Below are positions 17,663 through 29,629 of a DNA stretch of 64,000 nucleotides, one piece after another. The notes below the pieces were generated by a model that was not told the DNA's origin, made no database searches, and saw only the letters and a list, made by a program, of their open reading frames with translations. Position numbers and translations under genes: made by a program. The stretch comes from Bradyrhizobium algeriense (GTDB lineage Bacteria > Pseudomonadota > Alphaproteobacteria > Rhizobiales > Xanthobacteraceae). Where the stretch lies: the NCBI RefSeq assembly GCF_036924595.1, contig NZ_JAZHRV010000001.1, forward strand, positions 3,534,001 through 3,598,000, given 5' to 3'. Positions within the stretch are counted from its first letter, which is position 1. Each line of letters begins with the position of its first letter.

Positions 17663-18098
17663 GACTCCCCATAGATTCGAATAGACGAAAGATGGTGACA
17701 GAAATCCGGCGAAAGAAAGGGCCCGCCAAGGTGAACCCTCGCGAAAAAGCCGCCGCTGGGTTGATACAGCGACGGCTCTTACGCATTACTCTCGCGGCGA
17801 TATCTTCCGCGATTACCACGAAGATACAGAGCTGCAGTTAGCAAATGCCGAGGCGCGCCAACGTTTGATCGGCAACAAAGAAGCGCGCGTGAGGCCGATC
17901 GCCGATTTACGCCGGCAGGTGCTGAACCTGTGGGCGGCAACCTTACTCGCCGAGGCCCAAAAGGTCATTGACCTGTACCTTGCCCGGCGCGGCGTGCTGG
18001 CGGCGAACGCGATCCAGAAGCTCGAGAACTATCGCGATAAGGCCGCTAAGTCTGGCACGTCTTCGTACGAAAGAGGCCGCCCAAAATGTTGGGTAAAT

Positions 18099-18176
18099 TG
18101 GTCGGAGCGAGAGGATTTGAACCTCCGACCCCTAGTCTCCCAGACTAGTGCGCTAACCGGGCTGCGCCACGCTCCG
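18099..18176 (-). tRNA. tRNA-Pro (anticodon GGG)
   Basis: On the minus strand the acceptor 5' arm CGGAGCG pairs with CGCTCCG, followed by discriminator A and an encoded CCA. The anticodon stem CTAGT/ACTAG closes the seven-base loop CTGGGAG, giving anticodon GGG. The T arm GGTTCAAATCC is standard. It starts with C as bacterial tRNA-Pro does. A spurious ORF runs through it on the other strand. Confidence 0.95.
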
Positions 18177-18263
18177 ATGCCGTTCCATTAGCTGCGATCA
18201 GCGCCCGGCGCAAGGCGCGCGAGCGGCCTCATTGAGGTGACAGGCGGCCAGTTCCCCGCCCCC

Positions 18264-18818
18264 TCAGCCGTCCTTGAGGGCGTTGTCCAGCAATTGCCGG
18301 CAGGCGACCAGGTCCTGCAGCACCCGTTCGAGGCGCTCGCGGTTGGCGTCCGAGGGCCCGGGCTTACCTTTGGCGAACGGCAGCAAAATGCCGTCATCGT
18401 CGGTATCGGCAAAGCGGTAGTCGATTTCTTTCTCTTCGGTCTCGTAATCCTCGTCGTCGGCATCGACGGTCGGCGTCTCGCCCTCCTCGGGCTCCTGCAG
18501 GCTGAGACCAATCGCCTCCTCGACGGCGCCGAAAGTGACGGCGGAAGTCTGGTCGGCAAGGCCCTGCACCGATTTGATGCCGTGCTCTTTGAGTATCCGC
18601 TGCACGCCGCGGATGGTGTAGCCCTCGCCGTAGAGCAGCCGGCGGATGCCCTTGAGCAGGTCGACGTCGTCGGGGCGGTAGTAACGCCGCCCGCCGCTTC
18701 GCTTCATCGGCTTGATCTGGGCGAACCGCGTCTCCCAGAACCGCAGCACGTGCTGGGGAATATCGAGTTCTTCAGCGACTTCGCTGATGGTGCGGAACGC
18801 ATCCGGCGCCTTGTCCAA
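18264..18818 (-). CDS. MerR-family transcriptional regulator
   Basis: A 184-residue regulator whose N-terminal winged-helix domain is typical of Mer[21 protein letters not shown], then [20 protein letters not shown]. No Cys metal-binding pattern follows. An acidic, flexible stretch (about residues 95-140, rich in E and D) links to a C-terminal helix. It sits directly downstream of ihfA, as in other alphaproteobacteria, suggesting a conserved locus rather than a metal-response function. Confidence 0.9.
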   Translation of the reverse strand: MDKAPDAFRTISEVAEELDIPQHVLRFWETRFAQIKPMKRSGGRRYYRPDDVDLLKGIRRLLYGEGYTIRGVQRILKEHGIKSVQGLADQTSAVTFGAVEEAIGLSLQEPEEGETPTVDADDEDYETEEKEIDYRFADTDDDGILLPFAKGKPGPSDANRERLERVLQDLVACRQLLDNALKDG

Positions 18819-18913
18819 ATGCCAGCTCCTCTCAACTCATCTTGTTGGTGAAGACGCGGTACTCGCCTTGCTACGCGGCCGTATCACTCGGTCTCGCTAA
18901 TCGGCCTTGCTCA

Positions 18914-19243
18914 CTAATCGGTCTTGCCTTCGCCGTTGCCGACCACGTGGCCGTTGATCCGCTGCTTCAGAATGGCCGACGGCTTGAACACCATCACGCG
19001 ACGCGGCGAGATCGGCACTTCGGTACCGGTCTTCGGGTTACGTCCGATCCGCTGACCCTTCTTGCGCACCATGAACGAACCGAACGACGACAGCTTCACC
19101 GTCTCGCCCTTCTCCAGGCAATCGGTGATTTCTTTCAAAACGAGTTCGACAAACGCGGATGATTCCGTCCGCGACAAGCCCACTTTTTGGTAGACTGCCT
19201 CGCACAAATCGACACGTGTGACTGTTTTCCCGGTCCCTGTCAT
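18914..19243 (-). CDS. ihfA: Integration host factor alpha subunit
   Basis: IHF alpha, a DNA-bending protein that works as a heterodimer with IHF beta in recombination, replication and sigma-54 transcription. The 109-residue frame from the ATG at 19243 matches the family: [17 protein letters not shown], the [16 protein letters not shown] body and the DNA-inserting beta arm [18 protein letters not shown] with its Pro. An upstream in-frame extension of 20 codons lacks family support. It is encoded after fabH and before the MerR gene in the same direction. Confidence 0.95.
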   Translation of the reverse strand: MTGTGKTVTRVDLCEAVYQKVGLSRTESSAFVELVLKEITDCLEKGETVKLSSFGSFMVRKKGQRIGRNPKTGTEVPISPRRVMVFKPSAILKQRINGHVVGNGEGKTD

Positions 19244-19373
19244 CGCCTGCCCCGCACTCTCGGCGAACAATTTATTCCCTGAAATTAGGAGGTTAGCACG
19301 CAATGGTCAACAGCGACCATCATGCATACGCATGGAACAACGCAACAAATTTGATCAGTATCTTACGCAGCGC

Positions 19374-20351
19374 TCACCAGCGCACGAGCGCGGAACCCCA
19401 GGTGAAGCCGCCGCCCATGGCTTCGAACAGCACCAGATCGCCTTTCTTCACGCGCCCGTCCTTGACGGCCACCGCAAGCGCCAGCGGAATCGAAGCTGCC
19501 GACGTGTTGCCGTGCAGATCGACGGTCAGCACCACTTTCTGCGGTGCAATATGAAGCTTGTGCGCCGAAGCGTCGATGATTCGCTTGTTGGCCTGATGCG
19601 GGATGAACCAGTCGATGTGCTCGGCCGTCGCGCCGGTCGCATTGAAGGCATCCACGATCACGTCCGTGATCATGCCGACCGCGTGCTTGAACACTTCACG
19701 GCCTTCCATCCGGAGATGACCGACGGTCTGGGTGGTGGAAGGACCACCGTCGACAAAGAGCTTCGCCTTGTGCCGGCCGTCCGAGCGCAGATGCGTGGTG
19801 AGCACGCCGCGATCGGAAGGCGCGCCCGGTTGGTCCTGCGCCTCGAGCACGATCGCGCCGGCACCGTCGCCGAACAGTACGCAGGTGCCGCGATCGTTCC
19901 AGTCGAGAATGCGCGAGAACGTCTCGGCGCCGATCACCAGCGCGCGCTTGTAGGCGCCGGAGCGCAGGAAATTGTCGGCGGTCGCGAGCGCGAAGACGAA
20001 GCCGGAGCACACCGCCTGCAGATCGAAGGCGGCGCCGTGATGGATACCGAGCTCGTTCTGCACGGCGACTGCAGTTGCCGGAAAGGTATGGTCTGGCGTC
20101 GACGTCGCCAGCACGATCAGATCAATCGCCTGGGCATCGATGCCGGCGTGTTCCAGCGCCGCGCGCGCCGCGTTGATCGCCAGATGTGAAGTGAACTCGC
20201 CTTCGGCCGCGATATGGCGCTGCCGGATGCCGGTGCGCTGCACGATCCACTCGTCCGAAGTATCGATACGGGCGGCGAGTTCCGCATTGGTCAGTACCTT
20301 CTGCGGCAGATAGGAGCCGCAGCCCAGCACGACCGAACGTTTCGCAGTCAC
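19374..20351 (-). CDS. fabH: Beta-ketoacyl-ACP synthase III
   Basis: FabH condenses acetyl-CoA with malonyl-ACP to start fatty acid synthesis. The 325-residue protein has the catalytic Cys in [14 protein letters not shown], the His in [13 protein letters not shown] and the Asn in [15 protein letters not shown], giving a complete Cys-His-Asn triad. The gene begins with GTG and overlaps the plsX stop codon by four bases (GTGA), so the two are translationally coupled. The order plsX-fabH-ihfA-merR is conserved in alphaproteobacteria. Confidence 0.97.
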   Translation of the reverse strand: MTAKRSVVLGCGSYLPQKVLTNAELAARIDTSDEWIVQRTGIRQRHIAAEGEFTSHLAINAARAALEHAGIDAQAIDLIVLATSTPDHTFPATAVAVQNELGIHHGAAFDLQAVCSGFVFALATADNFLRSGAYKRALVIGAETFSRILDWNDRGTCVLFGDGAGAIVLEAQDQPGAPSDRGVLTTHLRSDGRHKAKLFVDGGPSTTQTVGHLRMEGREVFKHAVGMITDVIVDAFNATGATAEHIDWFIPHQANKRIIDASAHKLHIAPQKVVLTVDLHGNTSAASIPLALAVAVKDGRVKKGDLVLFEAMGGGFTWGSALVRW

Positions 20352-21385
20352 GAGACAACCTCCTGCGCGATCTGCGCCTGTACCAGCGCACTGATCTTGG
20401 TGAGGAGATCGCAGCGGACCATCTCATAGCCAACATCAACTGCGTAGGCAAAGCCTTCGGCGTTGATTCCGCCGTGGCTTTTGACAACCAAACCTTTCAA
20501 TCCAAGCAGCATACCACCATTGGATTTATTCGGGTCGAGCTTTTCTCGCAGCGCCTTGAAGGCGCTACGGGCGAACAAATAGCCAATCTTGGATTGCCAG
20601 CTGCTCGCCATCGCATTGCGCAGAAAATCCGCCATCTGGCGTGCGGTGCCTTCCGCGGACTTCAATGCGATATTGCCGCTGAAACCCTCCGAAACGATCA
20701 CGTCAGCCGCGCCCGCGCCGATCCCGTCGCCCTCGACGAAGCCGATATAGTCGAGCTCTGGAAGGTTCATCGCGCGGAGCTGTTCCGAGGCTTTACGAAT
20801 CTCCTCGCCGCCCTTGACCTCCTCAACCCCGATATTGAGCAGGCCGACGGTCGGACGCTTCAGGCCGAACAGCACGCTCGCCATCGCGCTGCCCATGACC
20901 GCGAGCGACACCAGATGATGCGCATCGCCGCCGATGCTGGCGCCGAGATCGAGTACGACGGAATCGCCGCGCGCCGTCGGCCATACGCCGGCAATGGCCG
21001 GCCGGTCGATGCCGGGCATGGTGTGCAGATGGAAGCGCGCCATCGCCATCAGCGCGCCGGTATTGCCGGCGGAAACCGCCACATCGGCCTCGCCCTTTTT
21101 CACGGCGTCGATCGCAAGCCACATCGACGAGTTCTTGCGGCCGCGGCGCAGCGCCTGGCTCGGCTTGTCGTGCATGCTGATGGTCACGTCGGTATGGACC
21201 ACGCGCGAGGCCTTTTTCAGCGCCGGATATTTCGCAAGCTGCTCATCGATCTGTTTGCTGTCGCCAAAGAGCAGGAATTCGCTGTCGGGATGCCGTTTCA
21301 AAGAGATGGCGGCGCCGGGAACGACGACCGATGCGCCGACATCGCCACCCATGGCGTCAAGCGCGATTCGAACCTTTTGCGGCAT
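20348..21385 (-). CDS. plsX: Phosphate acyltransferase PlsX
   Basis: PlsX makes acyl-phosphate from acyl-ACP for phospholipid synthesis. The 345-residue frame starts [18 protein letters not shown] and carries the [12 protein letters not shown] block and the end [19 protein letters not shown] with KSHG. An earlier start would add about 47 unrelated residues; the ATG at 21385 matches the family N-terminus. It is coupled to fabH. About 300 bases lie between it and the DUF177 gene, where I see no coding sequence. Confidence 0.96.
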   Translation of the reverse strand: MPQKVRIALDAMGGDVGASVVVPGAAISLKRHPDSEFLLFGDSKQIDEQLAKYPALKKASRVVHTDVTISMHDKPSQALRRGRKNSSMWLAIDAVKKGEADVAVSAGNTGALMAMARFHLHTMPGIDRPAIAGVWPTARGDSVVLDLGASIGGDAHHLVSLAVMGSAMASVLFGLKRPTVGLLNIGVEEVKGGEEIRKASEQLRAMNLPELDYIGFVEGDGIGAGAADVIVSEGFSGNIALKSAEGTARQMADFLRNAMASSWQSKIGYLFARSAFKALREKLDPNKSNGGMLLGLKGLVVKSHGGINAEGFAYAVDVGYEMVRCDLLTKISALVQAQIAQEVVS

Positions 21386-21687
21386 GAACGTCCCGGAAAC
21401 CTGATCTCTTGCGGCCCTCATAGAGCATGGCCGCGCACTGGAAAGGCACCGCCAAAGCGGTGCTCGGCAAAGCGCATCCCCGCGCCTCCGCCGGGCCGGG
21501 ACAATAGCGTGTCCCCGTCCCGACACAACCTCTTGACCACGGTCTTTTGGCGAAAGGCAAGCGCTGTGGCCCGAAATCCAGAATACAAAATATCCCGATA
21601 TAATTCAATATCTTATGGGACATTCTTGGCAGGATATCACGGCCACCTCTAACCGATGGCAGCTTCGCCGGCCACTTTAACTGCCGG

Positions 21688-22290
21688 CTACTTGCCCTTG
21701 GGCTTCCTGGTGCCGGACTTTTTCGGTTCTGCCTTCAACGCCTTCAGTGCCGCGAACGGGTGATCCTCGGGATCGGCGGCTTCAACCACCGGCTCAAATA
21801 CGGCGCCGGGTTTGCGCGGATATGGATCGACCGCAAGATACAATGCGTCGGTGGCGACCCGGCCGAGATCGATCATGCCGTTCTCAATCGGCTCGGGCGG
21901 ATCGGGCGTCTCCTCGTCGCCTTGCTCGGCCTCATCGACCAGCGCGGCCATCTGCGGGATCTGCTCGGGCGGCGCGAAGATCAGATCGATCGGCTCGTCG
22001 ATATCGGTCTCGATCTCCTCCAGCGTCACCACGCAGGTCTGTCCGATCCGCGCCCGCACGTAGCCGGCCACTTGGAAGCTGCCGCCGCTCTTCGGCGTGA
22101 CGTCGAACGAGGCCTGCACCGAAAGTACCTCACGCAAGCCTCCGACATCGGCCACCGCGTTGCGGATGGCCTGATCGGCCTCGATGTCGCGGTGCAGGCC
22201 CGTTTCCGGTATCTGCGCCACCGCGACGGGGACGCGCCACGGGTCGGGCTTTTCTGTCGTGCCAGTCTTGGTCGTACCAGTCTTGCTCAT
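21688..22290 (-). CDS. DUF177 (YceD-like) protein
   Basis: A 200-residue protein of the DUF177/YceD family, which is associated with 23S rRNA processing and often sits next to rpmF or plsX. The family pattern includes VQASFDVTPKSGGSFQVAGY, RARIGQTCVVTLE and a C-terminal DALYLAVDPYPRKPG. No rpmF gene follows in this window. The start overlaps the cytochrome bc1 chaperone stop by four bases (ATGA), so the two are cotranslated. Confidence 0.85.
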   Translation of the reverse strand: MSKTGTTKTGTTEKPDPWRVPVAVAQIPETGLHRDIEADQAIRNAVADVGGLREVLSVQASFDVTPKSGGSFQVAGYVRARIGQTCVVTLEEIETDIDEPIDLIFAPPEQIPQMAALVDEAEQGDEETPDPPEPIENGMIDLGRVATDALYLAVDPYPRKPGAVFEPVVEAADPEDHPFAALKALKAEPKKSGTRKPKGK

Positions 22291-22835
22291 TGCTGCGCGC
22301 CATTCTCCGGCAATGGAAATTTGGCCGAACCGCTCACCAGCGTCGCCTCGTCGAGGCTGTCGAGGGCGGCCATCGCCGCCTCGGCATAGGCGGCAAGCAG
22401 CCGGGCCTTTTCGATGTTCTCGCCGTTCAGGATATTCTTGCACAGCGCCTGCGCTAGTGCCTCGCGGCCCTCCGTCAGAGCAAAATCATAGGCCGCTGTC
22501 CGGCCATAGAAGGCTTCGCCGAAGGCCTGCATGCGCTTCGGCACCTTGAGGTCACTAACCGCCATCTCGCGCAGATTATCGTCCATATCGTTGCAAAAAT
22601 GGTCGAACAGCCCCTGTGACAGGGCTGTGCCGCCCTCCACCGATTTCAGGCGCCGCAAGACCAGCCACAAATGCAGCAGAAGCAGGTCAAAACGGCCGTT
22701 AACCGTGTCCGGAACCCCAAAGTCCCGATAAAACAACGGTTCTCGCGCCTGCGTCACGATCATGCCATAGATGGCCTCGATGGTGCCGCGCAACGGCGTC
22801 CGGGGTTTCCTGAAGTGATTGAACGGCCAAAGCAT
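22287..22835 (-). CDS. Ubiquinol-cytochrome c chaperone (Cbp3 family)
   Basis: A 182-residue protein of the Cbp3 family, which helps assemble cytochrome b into the bc1 complex. Typical features are IYGMIVTQAREPLFYRDFGV near residue 25, then LLLLHLWLVLRRL and the end region MDDNLREMAVSDLKVPKRM, AFYGRTAAYDFAL. The start at 22835 is chosen from the family; the longer frame runs into sequence divergent from the BamE gene. It is transcribed with the DUF177 gene in the direction of plsX. Confidence 0.87.
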   Translation of the reverse strand: MLWPFNHFRKPRTPLRGTIEAIYGMIVTQAREPLFYRDFGVPDTVNGRFDLLLLHLWLVLRRLKSVEGGTALSQGLFDHFCNDMDDNLREMAVSDLKVPKRMQAFGEAFYGRTAAYDFALTEGREALAQALCKNILNGENIEKARLLAAYAEAAMAALDSLDEATLVSGSAKFPLPENGAQQ

Positions 22836-22942
22836 GGTGGGTTCCGCAAGCGAGCCCTCCCGGGCCACGCGTGTTGCAATCAAGCGTGCTGCCCGGTACG
22901 TCAACGCACCGCGCGATGCAAGAGGACGGACTAATTCCTGAG

Positions 22943-23428
22943 ATGACCGAGATGAGCCACCTGAGCACCTGCGTGCCCTCGCCGCGCCGCCTGACCGCAC
23001 GCCGGCGCGGCTTCCGCGCGGCCGCGGCCGTGGCATTGGTCTGCGCGGCGCTCGCCGGGTGCACCGGCGAGCAGTTCCAGAAGGGCTATATCCTGCCGCC
23101 CAACGCGCTGGAGCAGATTCCGATCGGCGCCAGCCAGGATCAGGTGCTGATCGTGATGGGAACGCCCTCCACGGTTGCGACCCTGAACGGCGAGGTGTTC
23201 TATTACATCTCGCAGCGCTCCGAGCGCAAAGTCGCCTTCATGAATCAGCAGGTCGTCGACCAGCGCGTGATCGCGATCTATTTCGACAAGAATCGCCAGG
23301 TGCAGCGGCTCGCCAATTACGGATTGCAGGACGGCAAGATCTTCGACTTCATCAGCCGCACCACGCCGACGTCCGGCCAGGAGCTCAGCTACCTGACGCC
23401 GCTGTTCAAGCTGCTCAGCTTTAACTAG
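22943..23428 (+). CDS. bamE: Outer-membrane assembly lipoprotein BamE/SmpA
   Basis: A 161-residue lipoprotein of the BamE (SmpA/OmlA) family, part of the BAM outer-membrane protein insertion complex. The N-terminus has a basic region (RRLTARRRGFR), a hydrophobic core and the lipobox LAGC. The mature part shows the BamE domain: IPIGASQDQVLIVMGTPSTV and FYYISQRSERKVAF. Two nearby ATGs (22943, 22952) are possible starts. It is divergent from the cytochrome bc1 chaperone gene. Confidence 0.92.
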   Translation: MTEMSHLSTCVPSPRRLTARRRGFRAAAAVALVCAALAGCTGEQFQKGYILPPNALEQIPIGASQDQVLIVMGTPSTVATLNGEVFYYISQRSERKVAFMNQQVVDQRVIAIYFDKNRQVQRLANYGLQDGKIFDFISRTTPTSGQELSYLTPLFKLLSFN

Positions 23429-23553
23429 GCCCGGTCAAGTTCTGATTCACGCTGTTCCGCGACGCGGAAATCCTGCGCCAAGTCGCCCGCTTGCTCTCCG
23501 CGCGCGTGGTGCCTACGCTCCCTGCAAATAATGATTCAGCAGGGAGCGAACTT

Positions 23554-24558
23554 GTGACGATTAAAGCTATTTCTCGACGCCGCGTTTTGACCGGAGCTGC
23601 AGCCGTTTCGGCCGCGGCAATCTTGCCGCGTGCGAGCTACGGTTCCGACTGGCGGCCGACCGAGACCGTGCGTCTCATCGTGCCGGCCGCGGCCGGCGGC
23701 AGTACCGACGTGATGGGGCGGTTGCTGGCCGCGCATCTGCAGACCGCCTGGGGCCAGTCAGCGGTCGTCGAAAACCGTTCCGGCGGCGGCGGCACCATCG
23801 GCACCGCCGAAGTCGTGCGCGGCAAGGCGGACGGCCATGTCATTCTGGTCGGCAATCCCGGCCCGAACGCGATCGCCTACAGCATCTTCCGCAACATGAC
23901 CTACAAGGCCGACCAGTTGCAGCCGGTCAGCAACATGATCCGGATTCCGAACATCGTGTCGGCGCATCCCTCGACCGGCATCAAGTCGATCCCCGAATTG
24001 ATCGCCTACATCAAGGCCAATCCGGACAAGCTGACCTACGCCTCGTCAGGCGTCGGACAGAGCCCTCACCTCACCGGCGCCTGGTTCCTGCAGCTCACCG
24101 GCCTGAAGATGGTCCATGTGCCGTTCCGCGGCGCGGGTCCCGCGCTGCAGGCAGCACTGGCCGGCGACATCCAGATCCTGTTCGACAACCTCTACCCGTC
24201 GCTGCCGCAGACCCAGGACGGCAAGCTCAACGCGCTCTGCGTCACCACGCCCGAGCGCAGCCCGGCGGCGCCGAACATCCCGACCATGCGCGAGGGCGTG
24301 CCCGAACTTTCGAACTTCGACGTCTCCTCCTGGTTCGGCATCTTCCTGCCGAAAGCCACGCCCGCTCCCGCCGTCGAGGCCCTCAACAAGGAGATCAAGG
24401 CGATGCTGGCGCGCGAGGACATCAAGACCACCATCGGCAAGATGGGCGCAACGGCCGACTGGGGCACGCCGCAGCAATTCTCCGATTTCGTGCAGGCGGA
24501 GACGACGAAATTCGCCGAGATCATCAAGCGCGAAGGCCTGCAGATGGACGTGAATTGA
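23554..24558 (+). CDS. Bug-family (TctC-like) periplasmic solute-binding protein
   Basis: A 334-residue extracytoplasmic binding protein of the tripartite tricarboxylate (Bug) family. The N-terminus carries a twin-arginine-like signal (ISRRRVLTGAAAVSAAAI) ending near ASYGS. The mature domain shows VRLIVPAAAGGSTDVMGR, GGGGTIGTAEV and HVPFRGAGPALQAALAGD. The GTG at 23554 has AGGGAG upstream. No TctA or TctB partner is adjacent, so this may be an orphan binding protein, as is common in Bradyrhizobium and Bordetella. The ligand is unknown. Confidence 0.9.
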   Translation: MTIKAISRRRVLTGAAAVSAAAILPRASYGSDWRPTETVRLIVPAAAGGSTDVMGRLLAAHLQTAWGQSAVVENRSGGGGTIGTAEVVRGKADGHVILVGNPGPNAIAYSIFRNMTYKADQLQPVSNMIRIPNIVSAHPSTGIKSIPELIAYIKANPDKLTYASSGVGQSPHLTGAWFLQLTGLKMVHVPFRGAGPALQAALAGDIQILFDNLYPSLPQTQDGKLNALCVTTPERSPAAPNIPTMREGVPELSNFDVSSWFGIFLPKATPAPAVEALNKEIKAMLAREDIKTTIGKMGATADWGTPQQFSDFVQAETTKFAEIIKREGLQMDVN

Positions 24559-24566
24559 TCTCTTGC

Positions 24567-24648
24567 GTCATTGCGAGCGAAGCGAAGCAATCCATATCGC
24601 CACAACCCAGGTGTGGATTGCTTCGTCGCTAACGCTCCTCGCAATGAC
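24567..24648. repeat. Palindromic repeat, GTCATTGCGAG family, copy 3
   Basis: It begins with GTCATTGCGAGCGAAGCGAA and ends with CTCGCAATGAC, with GATTGCTTCGTCGC as part of the right arm. It follows the Bug-family gene, before the terminator-like hairpin. Confidence 0.9.
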
Positions 24649-24676
24649 GGGGTGAGGCGCGGCAAACCTCCAAAGC

Positions 24677-24706
24677 AAAACCCCGCGGCTCGCACCGCGG
24701 GGTTTT
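24677..24706. terminator. Rho-independent terminator, bidirectional
   Basis: The hairpin AAAACCCCGCGG...CCGCGGGGTTTT has 12-base perfect arms around a six-base loop, with A/T ends that give a T-run on either strand. It lies between the 3' ends of the Bug-family gene and hppA, so it can terminate both. Confidence 0.88.
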
Positions 24707-24728
24707 CGTATTGATCGACCTTACGCGC

Positions 24729-26849
<2,121 letters not shown>

Positions 26850-27096
26850 TGAATTTGCCTCAGATTTTTTGTTCCACCCCGCGCGTCACCGCGGTCGCGG
26901 CGGACGCATAAAAAGGAGGCCTTCCCTGCCCAGAAGGGCGGCCTCTCAAATCGGCGGGACCTTGCCAAAATCGCCCCCCTGGCGCAACGCCGCGGAGGCC
27001 AGAAACGGTCGAATTTTGAAAGGAATCACCGCTAATCGCGCCGGGCGAAATATCACCCGGGAGGTGGCAGAGGCTTGCCTCGGCCCGAAAATACAA

Positions 27097-27131
27097 GAGC
27101 CCGCCCAATCCCATCGGGATCGAGCGGGCTC
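27097..27131 (-). terminator. Terminator-like hairpin downstream of the second cold-shock gene
   Basis: GAGCCCGC and GCGGGCTC form eight-base arms, with an inner ATCCC/GGGAT stem. On the minus strand a T-rich stretch (TTGTATTTT) follows, as expected for a terminator of the cold-shock gene read in that direction. Confidence 0.65.
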
Positions 27132-27174
27132 ACTAGCCATTCCAGTACATCCGTGAAACGACCGTTTCGAGGCC

Positions 27175-27384
27175 TTAGACGAGCGACAGGTTTTCCGCGC
27201 TCACCTTGCCCCGCATCTTGTCGGTCTTGAGTTCGAACTGAACCTTCTGACCTTCGGCCAGTCCGCCGAGGCCGGCGCGCTCGACGGCCGAGATGTGCAC
27301 GAACACATCCTTGCTGCCATCGCTCGGCTCAATGAAACCGAAACCCTTTTGACCGTTGAACCACTTCACTGTTCCCGTAGCCAT
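27175..27384 (-). CDS. Cold-shock domain protein, second copy
   Basis: A 69-residue CspA-family protein with [18 protein letters not shown] and [17 protein letters not shown]; both RNP motifs are intact. It is about as long as the paralogue at 17453 and shares its core. An upstream seven-codon frame extension is unlikely; GGAGAAGAG lies just before the ATG at 27384. The 200 bases on the upstream side, before thiL, hold no gene and may form the leader. Confidence 0.95.
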   Translation of the reverse strand: MATGTVKWFNGQKGFGFIEPSDGSKDVFVHISAVERAGLGGLAEGQKVQFELKTDKMRGKVSAENLSLV

Positions 27385-27596
27385 TTTCTCTTCTCCAAAG
27401 CACATAGGCTTTCATTCCGCGCGGCGATCGCGCGGATTCAAATCCAATCTCACGACGATGTCTCTGGAAGAAGCTCCTTAGGGAGCGCGTTCGAAAAGGC
27501 ACGACGGTAATCGAATGGCAATACACGTATAGGTTTTCCGTCGAAATAGCAATGGCTGGCGGGAAATAAAGGCCGACGGCGTTAACGACCCCACCT

Positions 27597-28592
27597 TCAA
27601 AAATGGCTGTAAGACAGCCGTTCCAGCGCGATTTCCCTGCCCTCTGCATCGATGAACTTCGGAAACGCGCTTCCCGCGACCACCGTTCCGATGGAACTCA
27701 CCGCGACACCGGTGCGCTCCGCGGCCTGCGAGAAGGCTTCGACGCGGTCCTCGGCGATCGAGCACAGTATCTCGTAATCGTCGCCACCGGCGATCAGCGC
27801 TTCCAGTCCGACAACCCCCCGAAAGACCAGATCGCGCGCGGCGCTCGACAACGGAATCGACGGCAAGTCGATCACTGCGGATACGCCGGACACACCGCAT
27901 AGCTTGGTGAGATCGCCCGCAAGGCCATCGGACACATCCATCGAAGCGCTGGCAAAGTCGCGAACGATTTCCGCCAAGGCCACCCGCGGCTGCGGCACGC
28001 GATAGCGCCCGACCAGTGCGTCGCGCGCAGCGACATCGGTTGCGGCAGCGTGGACCTTGCCGCCCTTGAGAACGGCAAGCCCCAGCGCGGCGTCGCCGAT
28101 CGTGCCCGTCACCATCACGCGCTCGCCAGCCTTTGCCCCGCTGCGATGAACCATCTTGCCCGGCGGCACGCGGCCGAATGCGGTGACCGAAACCATCAGC
28201 GGTCCGGGCGTCGACACGGTGTCCCCGCCCAGCAGCGGACAGGCGAACTGCGCGGCATCCTCGCCCAGCGCCGCCGCGAACGGCTTTAGCCAGGCCTCGT
28301 CGGCGCCGCGCAGCGCCAACGTCAGCACGAAGCCGGCCGGCACAGCGCCCTTCGCCGCGAGATCGGAAAGATTCACCCGCAGCGCCTTGCGCGCGACCGT
28401 ATCGGGGGGATCGTCGGGCAGGAAATGGACCCCCTCGATGATGGCGTCCGTCGTCACCACGATGTCCGAGCCGTCAGGCTGCAACGCCGCAGCGTCGTCG
28501 TCGAGACCGAGGGCGCCCGGGTCGGTCGCAAGCGGCCGGAAATAGCGCGCGATCAGCGAGTCCTCACCGGACGCGGGTTTCCCGCTAGCCAC
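27597..28592 (-). CDS. thiL: Thiamine-monophosphate kinase
   Basis: ThiL phosphorylates thiamine phosphate to thiamine diphosphate using ATP. The 331-residue frame starts with GTG at 28592, giving GEDSLIARYF and then LGLDDDAAAL, the metal-binding Asp motif VTTDAIIEGVHF, PLLGGDTVSTPGP and MDVSDGLAGDLTKL. The start overlaps the end of nusB by eight bases, so the genes are coupled. A longer in-frame extension would cover the nusB 3' end and is not part of the family. It is the last gene of the glyA-nrdR-rib-nusB-thiL run. Confidence 0.94.
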   Translation of the reverse strand: MASGKPASGEDSLIARYFRPLATDPGALGLDDDAAALQPDGSDIVVTTDAIIEGVHFLPDDPPDTVARKALRVNLSDLAAKGAVPAGFVLTLALRGADEAWLKPFAAALGEDAAQFACPLLGGDTVSTPGPLMVSVTAFGRVPPGKMVHRSGAKAGERVMVTGTIGDAALGLAVLKGGKVHAAATDVAARDALVGRYRVPQPRVALAEIVRDFASASMDVSDGLAGDLTKLCGVSGVSAVIDLPSIPLSSAARDLVFRGVVGLEALIAGGDDYEILCSIAEDRVEAFSQAAERTGVAVSSIGTVVAGSAFPKFIDAEGREIALERLSYSHF

Positions 28593-29079
28593 GCGCGAAC
28601 TCGTCTGCGCGGAACTGGCGCGCGATCTGGTCGAGCACGGCGTTGACCATGCCGGTCTCGTCCTTCTCGACGAACGCGTGCGCGACGTCGACATATTCGG
28701 ACACGACGACGCGGCCCGGCACGTCCTTGCGGTGCTCCAGCTCGTAGGAGCCTGCGCGCAGCACCGCGCGCAAAATCGCGTCGATCCGCTTCAACGGCCA
28801 GCCTTTCTGGAGCGCATCGTCGATCAAGGGATCGAGCTTGGCCTGGTCGCGCACCACGCCGGCCACCACATCCTTGAAGAACGCGGCTTCCGCCGGAAGA
28901 TATTTGTCGCCTTCAACCTCGTTGCCGAGCCAGTGGCTTTCGAACTCAGCAAAAATGTCGTTGATGCCGGCGCCGGCGATATCCATCTGGTAGAGCGCCT
29001 GCACGGCGGCGAGCCGCGCCGCGCCACGGCGGTTGGCCTTCTTGTCGGGACTTTTCGCTGGCTTCTTGCTGTCTGCCAT
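28585..29079 (-). CDS. nusB: Transcription antitermination factor NusB
   Basis: NusB (164 residues) binds boxA RNA with NusE/S10 and helps rRNA antitermination. Typical pieces are GAARLAAVQALYQMDIAGAG, WPLKRIDAILRAVLRAGSYEL and VSEYVDVAHAFVEKDETG MVNAVLDQIAR, with a Lys/Ala-rich N-terminal tail (SKKPAKSPDKKANRRG). Two bases separate it from ribH; it overlaps thiL. The placement between ribH and thiL is standard in alphaproteobacteria. Confidence 0.95.
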   Translation of the reverse strand: MADSKKPAKSPDKKANRRGAARLAAVQALYQMDIAGAGINDIFAEFESHWLGNEVEGDKYLPAEAAFFKDVVAGVVRDQAKLDPLIDDALQKGWPLKRIDAILRAVLRAGSYELEHRKDVPGRVVVSEYVDVAHAFVEKDETGMVNAVLDQIARQFRADEFARG

Positions 29080-29081
29080 CG

Positions 29082-29576
29082 TCAGACCTTTGTCAGCCGG
29101 CGCTTGATGCGCAGCATCGCGAGTGCCGCACGCGCGGCGTCGCCGCCCTTGTTCAACTCGCTGGCGCGCGCCCTCGCCCAGGCCTGCGCGTCGGTATTGA
29201 CCGTTATGATGCCGTTGCCGAGCGGAACCTTGCGCGCCACCGCCAGATCCATCAGCGCGCGAGAAGATTCGATCGAGACGATTTCGAAATGGATGGTATC
29301 GCCACGCACCACGCAGCCGAGCGCAATTGCCGCATCATAAGGCTTGCCGTTTTTCTCGGCAGCATCGAGCGCGATCGCAATCGCCGCCGGAATCTCCAGC
29401 GCGCCGGGCACCGTGATGACGTCATGCGTCACCCCGGCCGCCTTGAGTTCGGCGACGGCGCCTTCCAGCAGCGCATCCTGGATGTCGTCATAGAATCGCG
29501 CCTCGACGATCAGCGCACGCGCGCCTGTGATGTCGGTCTGGTCTTTTAAAGGGGCGCGCCGCGCGTCTGCCATCAA
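29082..29576 (-). CDS. ribH: 6,7-dimethyl-8-ribityllumazine synthase
   Basis: RibH condenses 5-amino-6-ribitylamino-uracil with dihydroxybutanone phosphate in riboflavin synthesis. The 164-residue protein has [33 protein letters not shown] and [14 protein letters not shown] with the catalytic His, all canonical. It is preceded by ribE at 53 bases and followed closely by nusB. Confidence 0.96.
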   Translation of the reverse strand: MMADARRAPLKDQTDITGARALIVEARFYDDIQDALLEGAVAELKAAGVTHDVITVPGALEIPAAIAIALDAAEKNGKPYDAAIALGCVVRGDTIHFEIVSIESSRALMDLAVARKVPLGNGIITVNTDAQAWARARASELNKGGDAARAALAMLRIKRRLTKV

Positions 29577-29629
29577 CTACCTTCCGTCTTACTCGCTGGC
29601 CGGCGTTTTAAGCGCCGTATGTCTGCCTG

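Noticed and set aside
17692..17841. Short 49-codon ORF divergent from the first cold-shock gene
   Set aside because: It has no convincing ribosome-binding site or motif, and the region is better read as the upstream leader of the cold-shock gene.
17865..18191. 108-codon ORF overlapping the tRNA gene
   Set aside because: Its C-terminal part (SEREDLNLRPLVSQTSALTG) is the known artefact of translating the opposite strand of tRNA-Pro. The first 80 codons look mildly protein-like but lack a proper start and any family.
28592..28694. N-terminal extension of ThiL inside nusB
   Set aside because: The extra 34 residues are Ser/Arg-rich shadow sequence; the family begins at the GTG at 28592.
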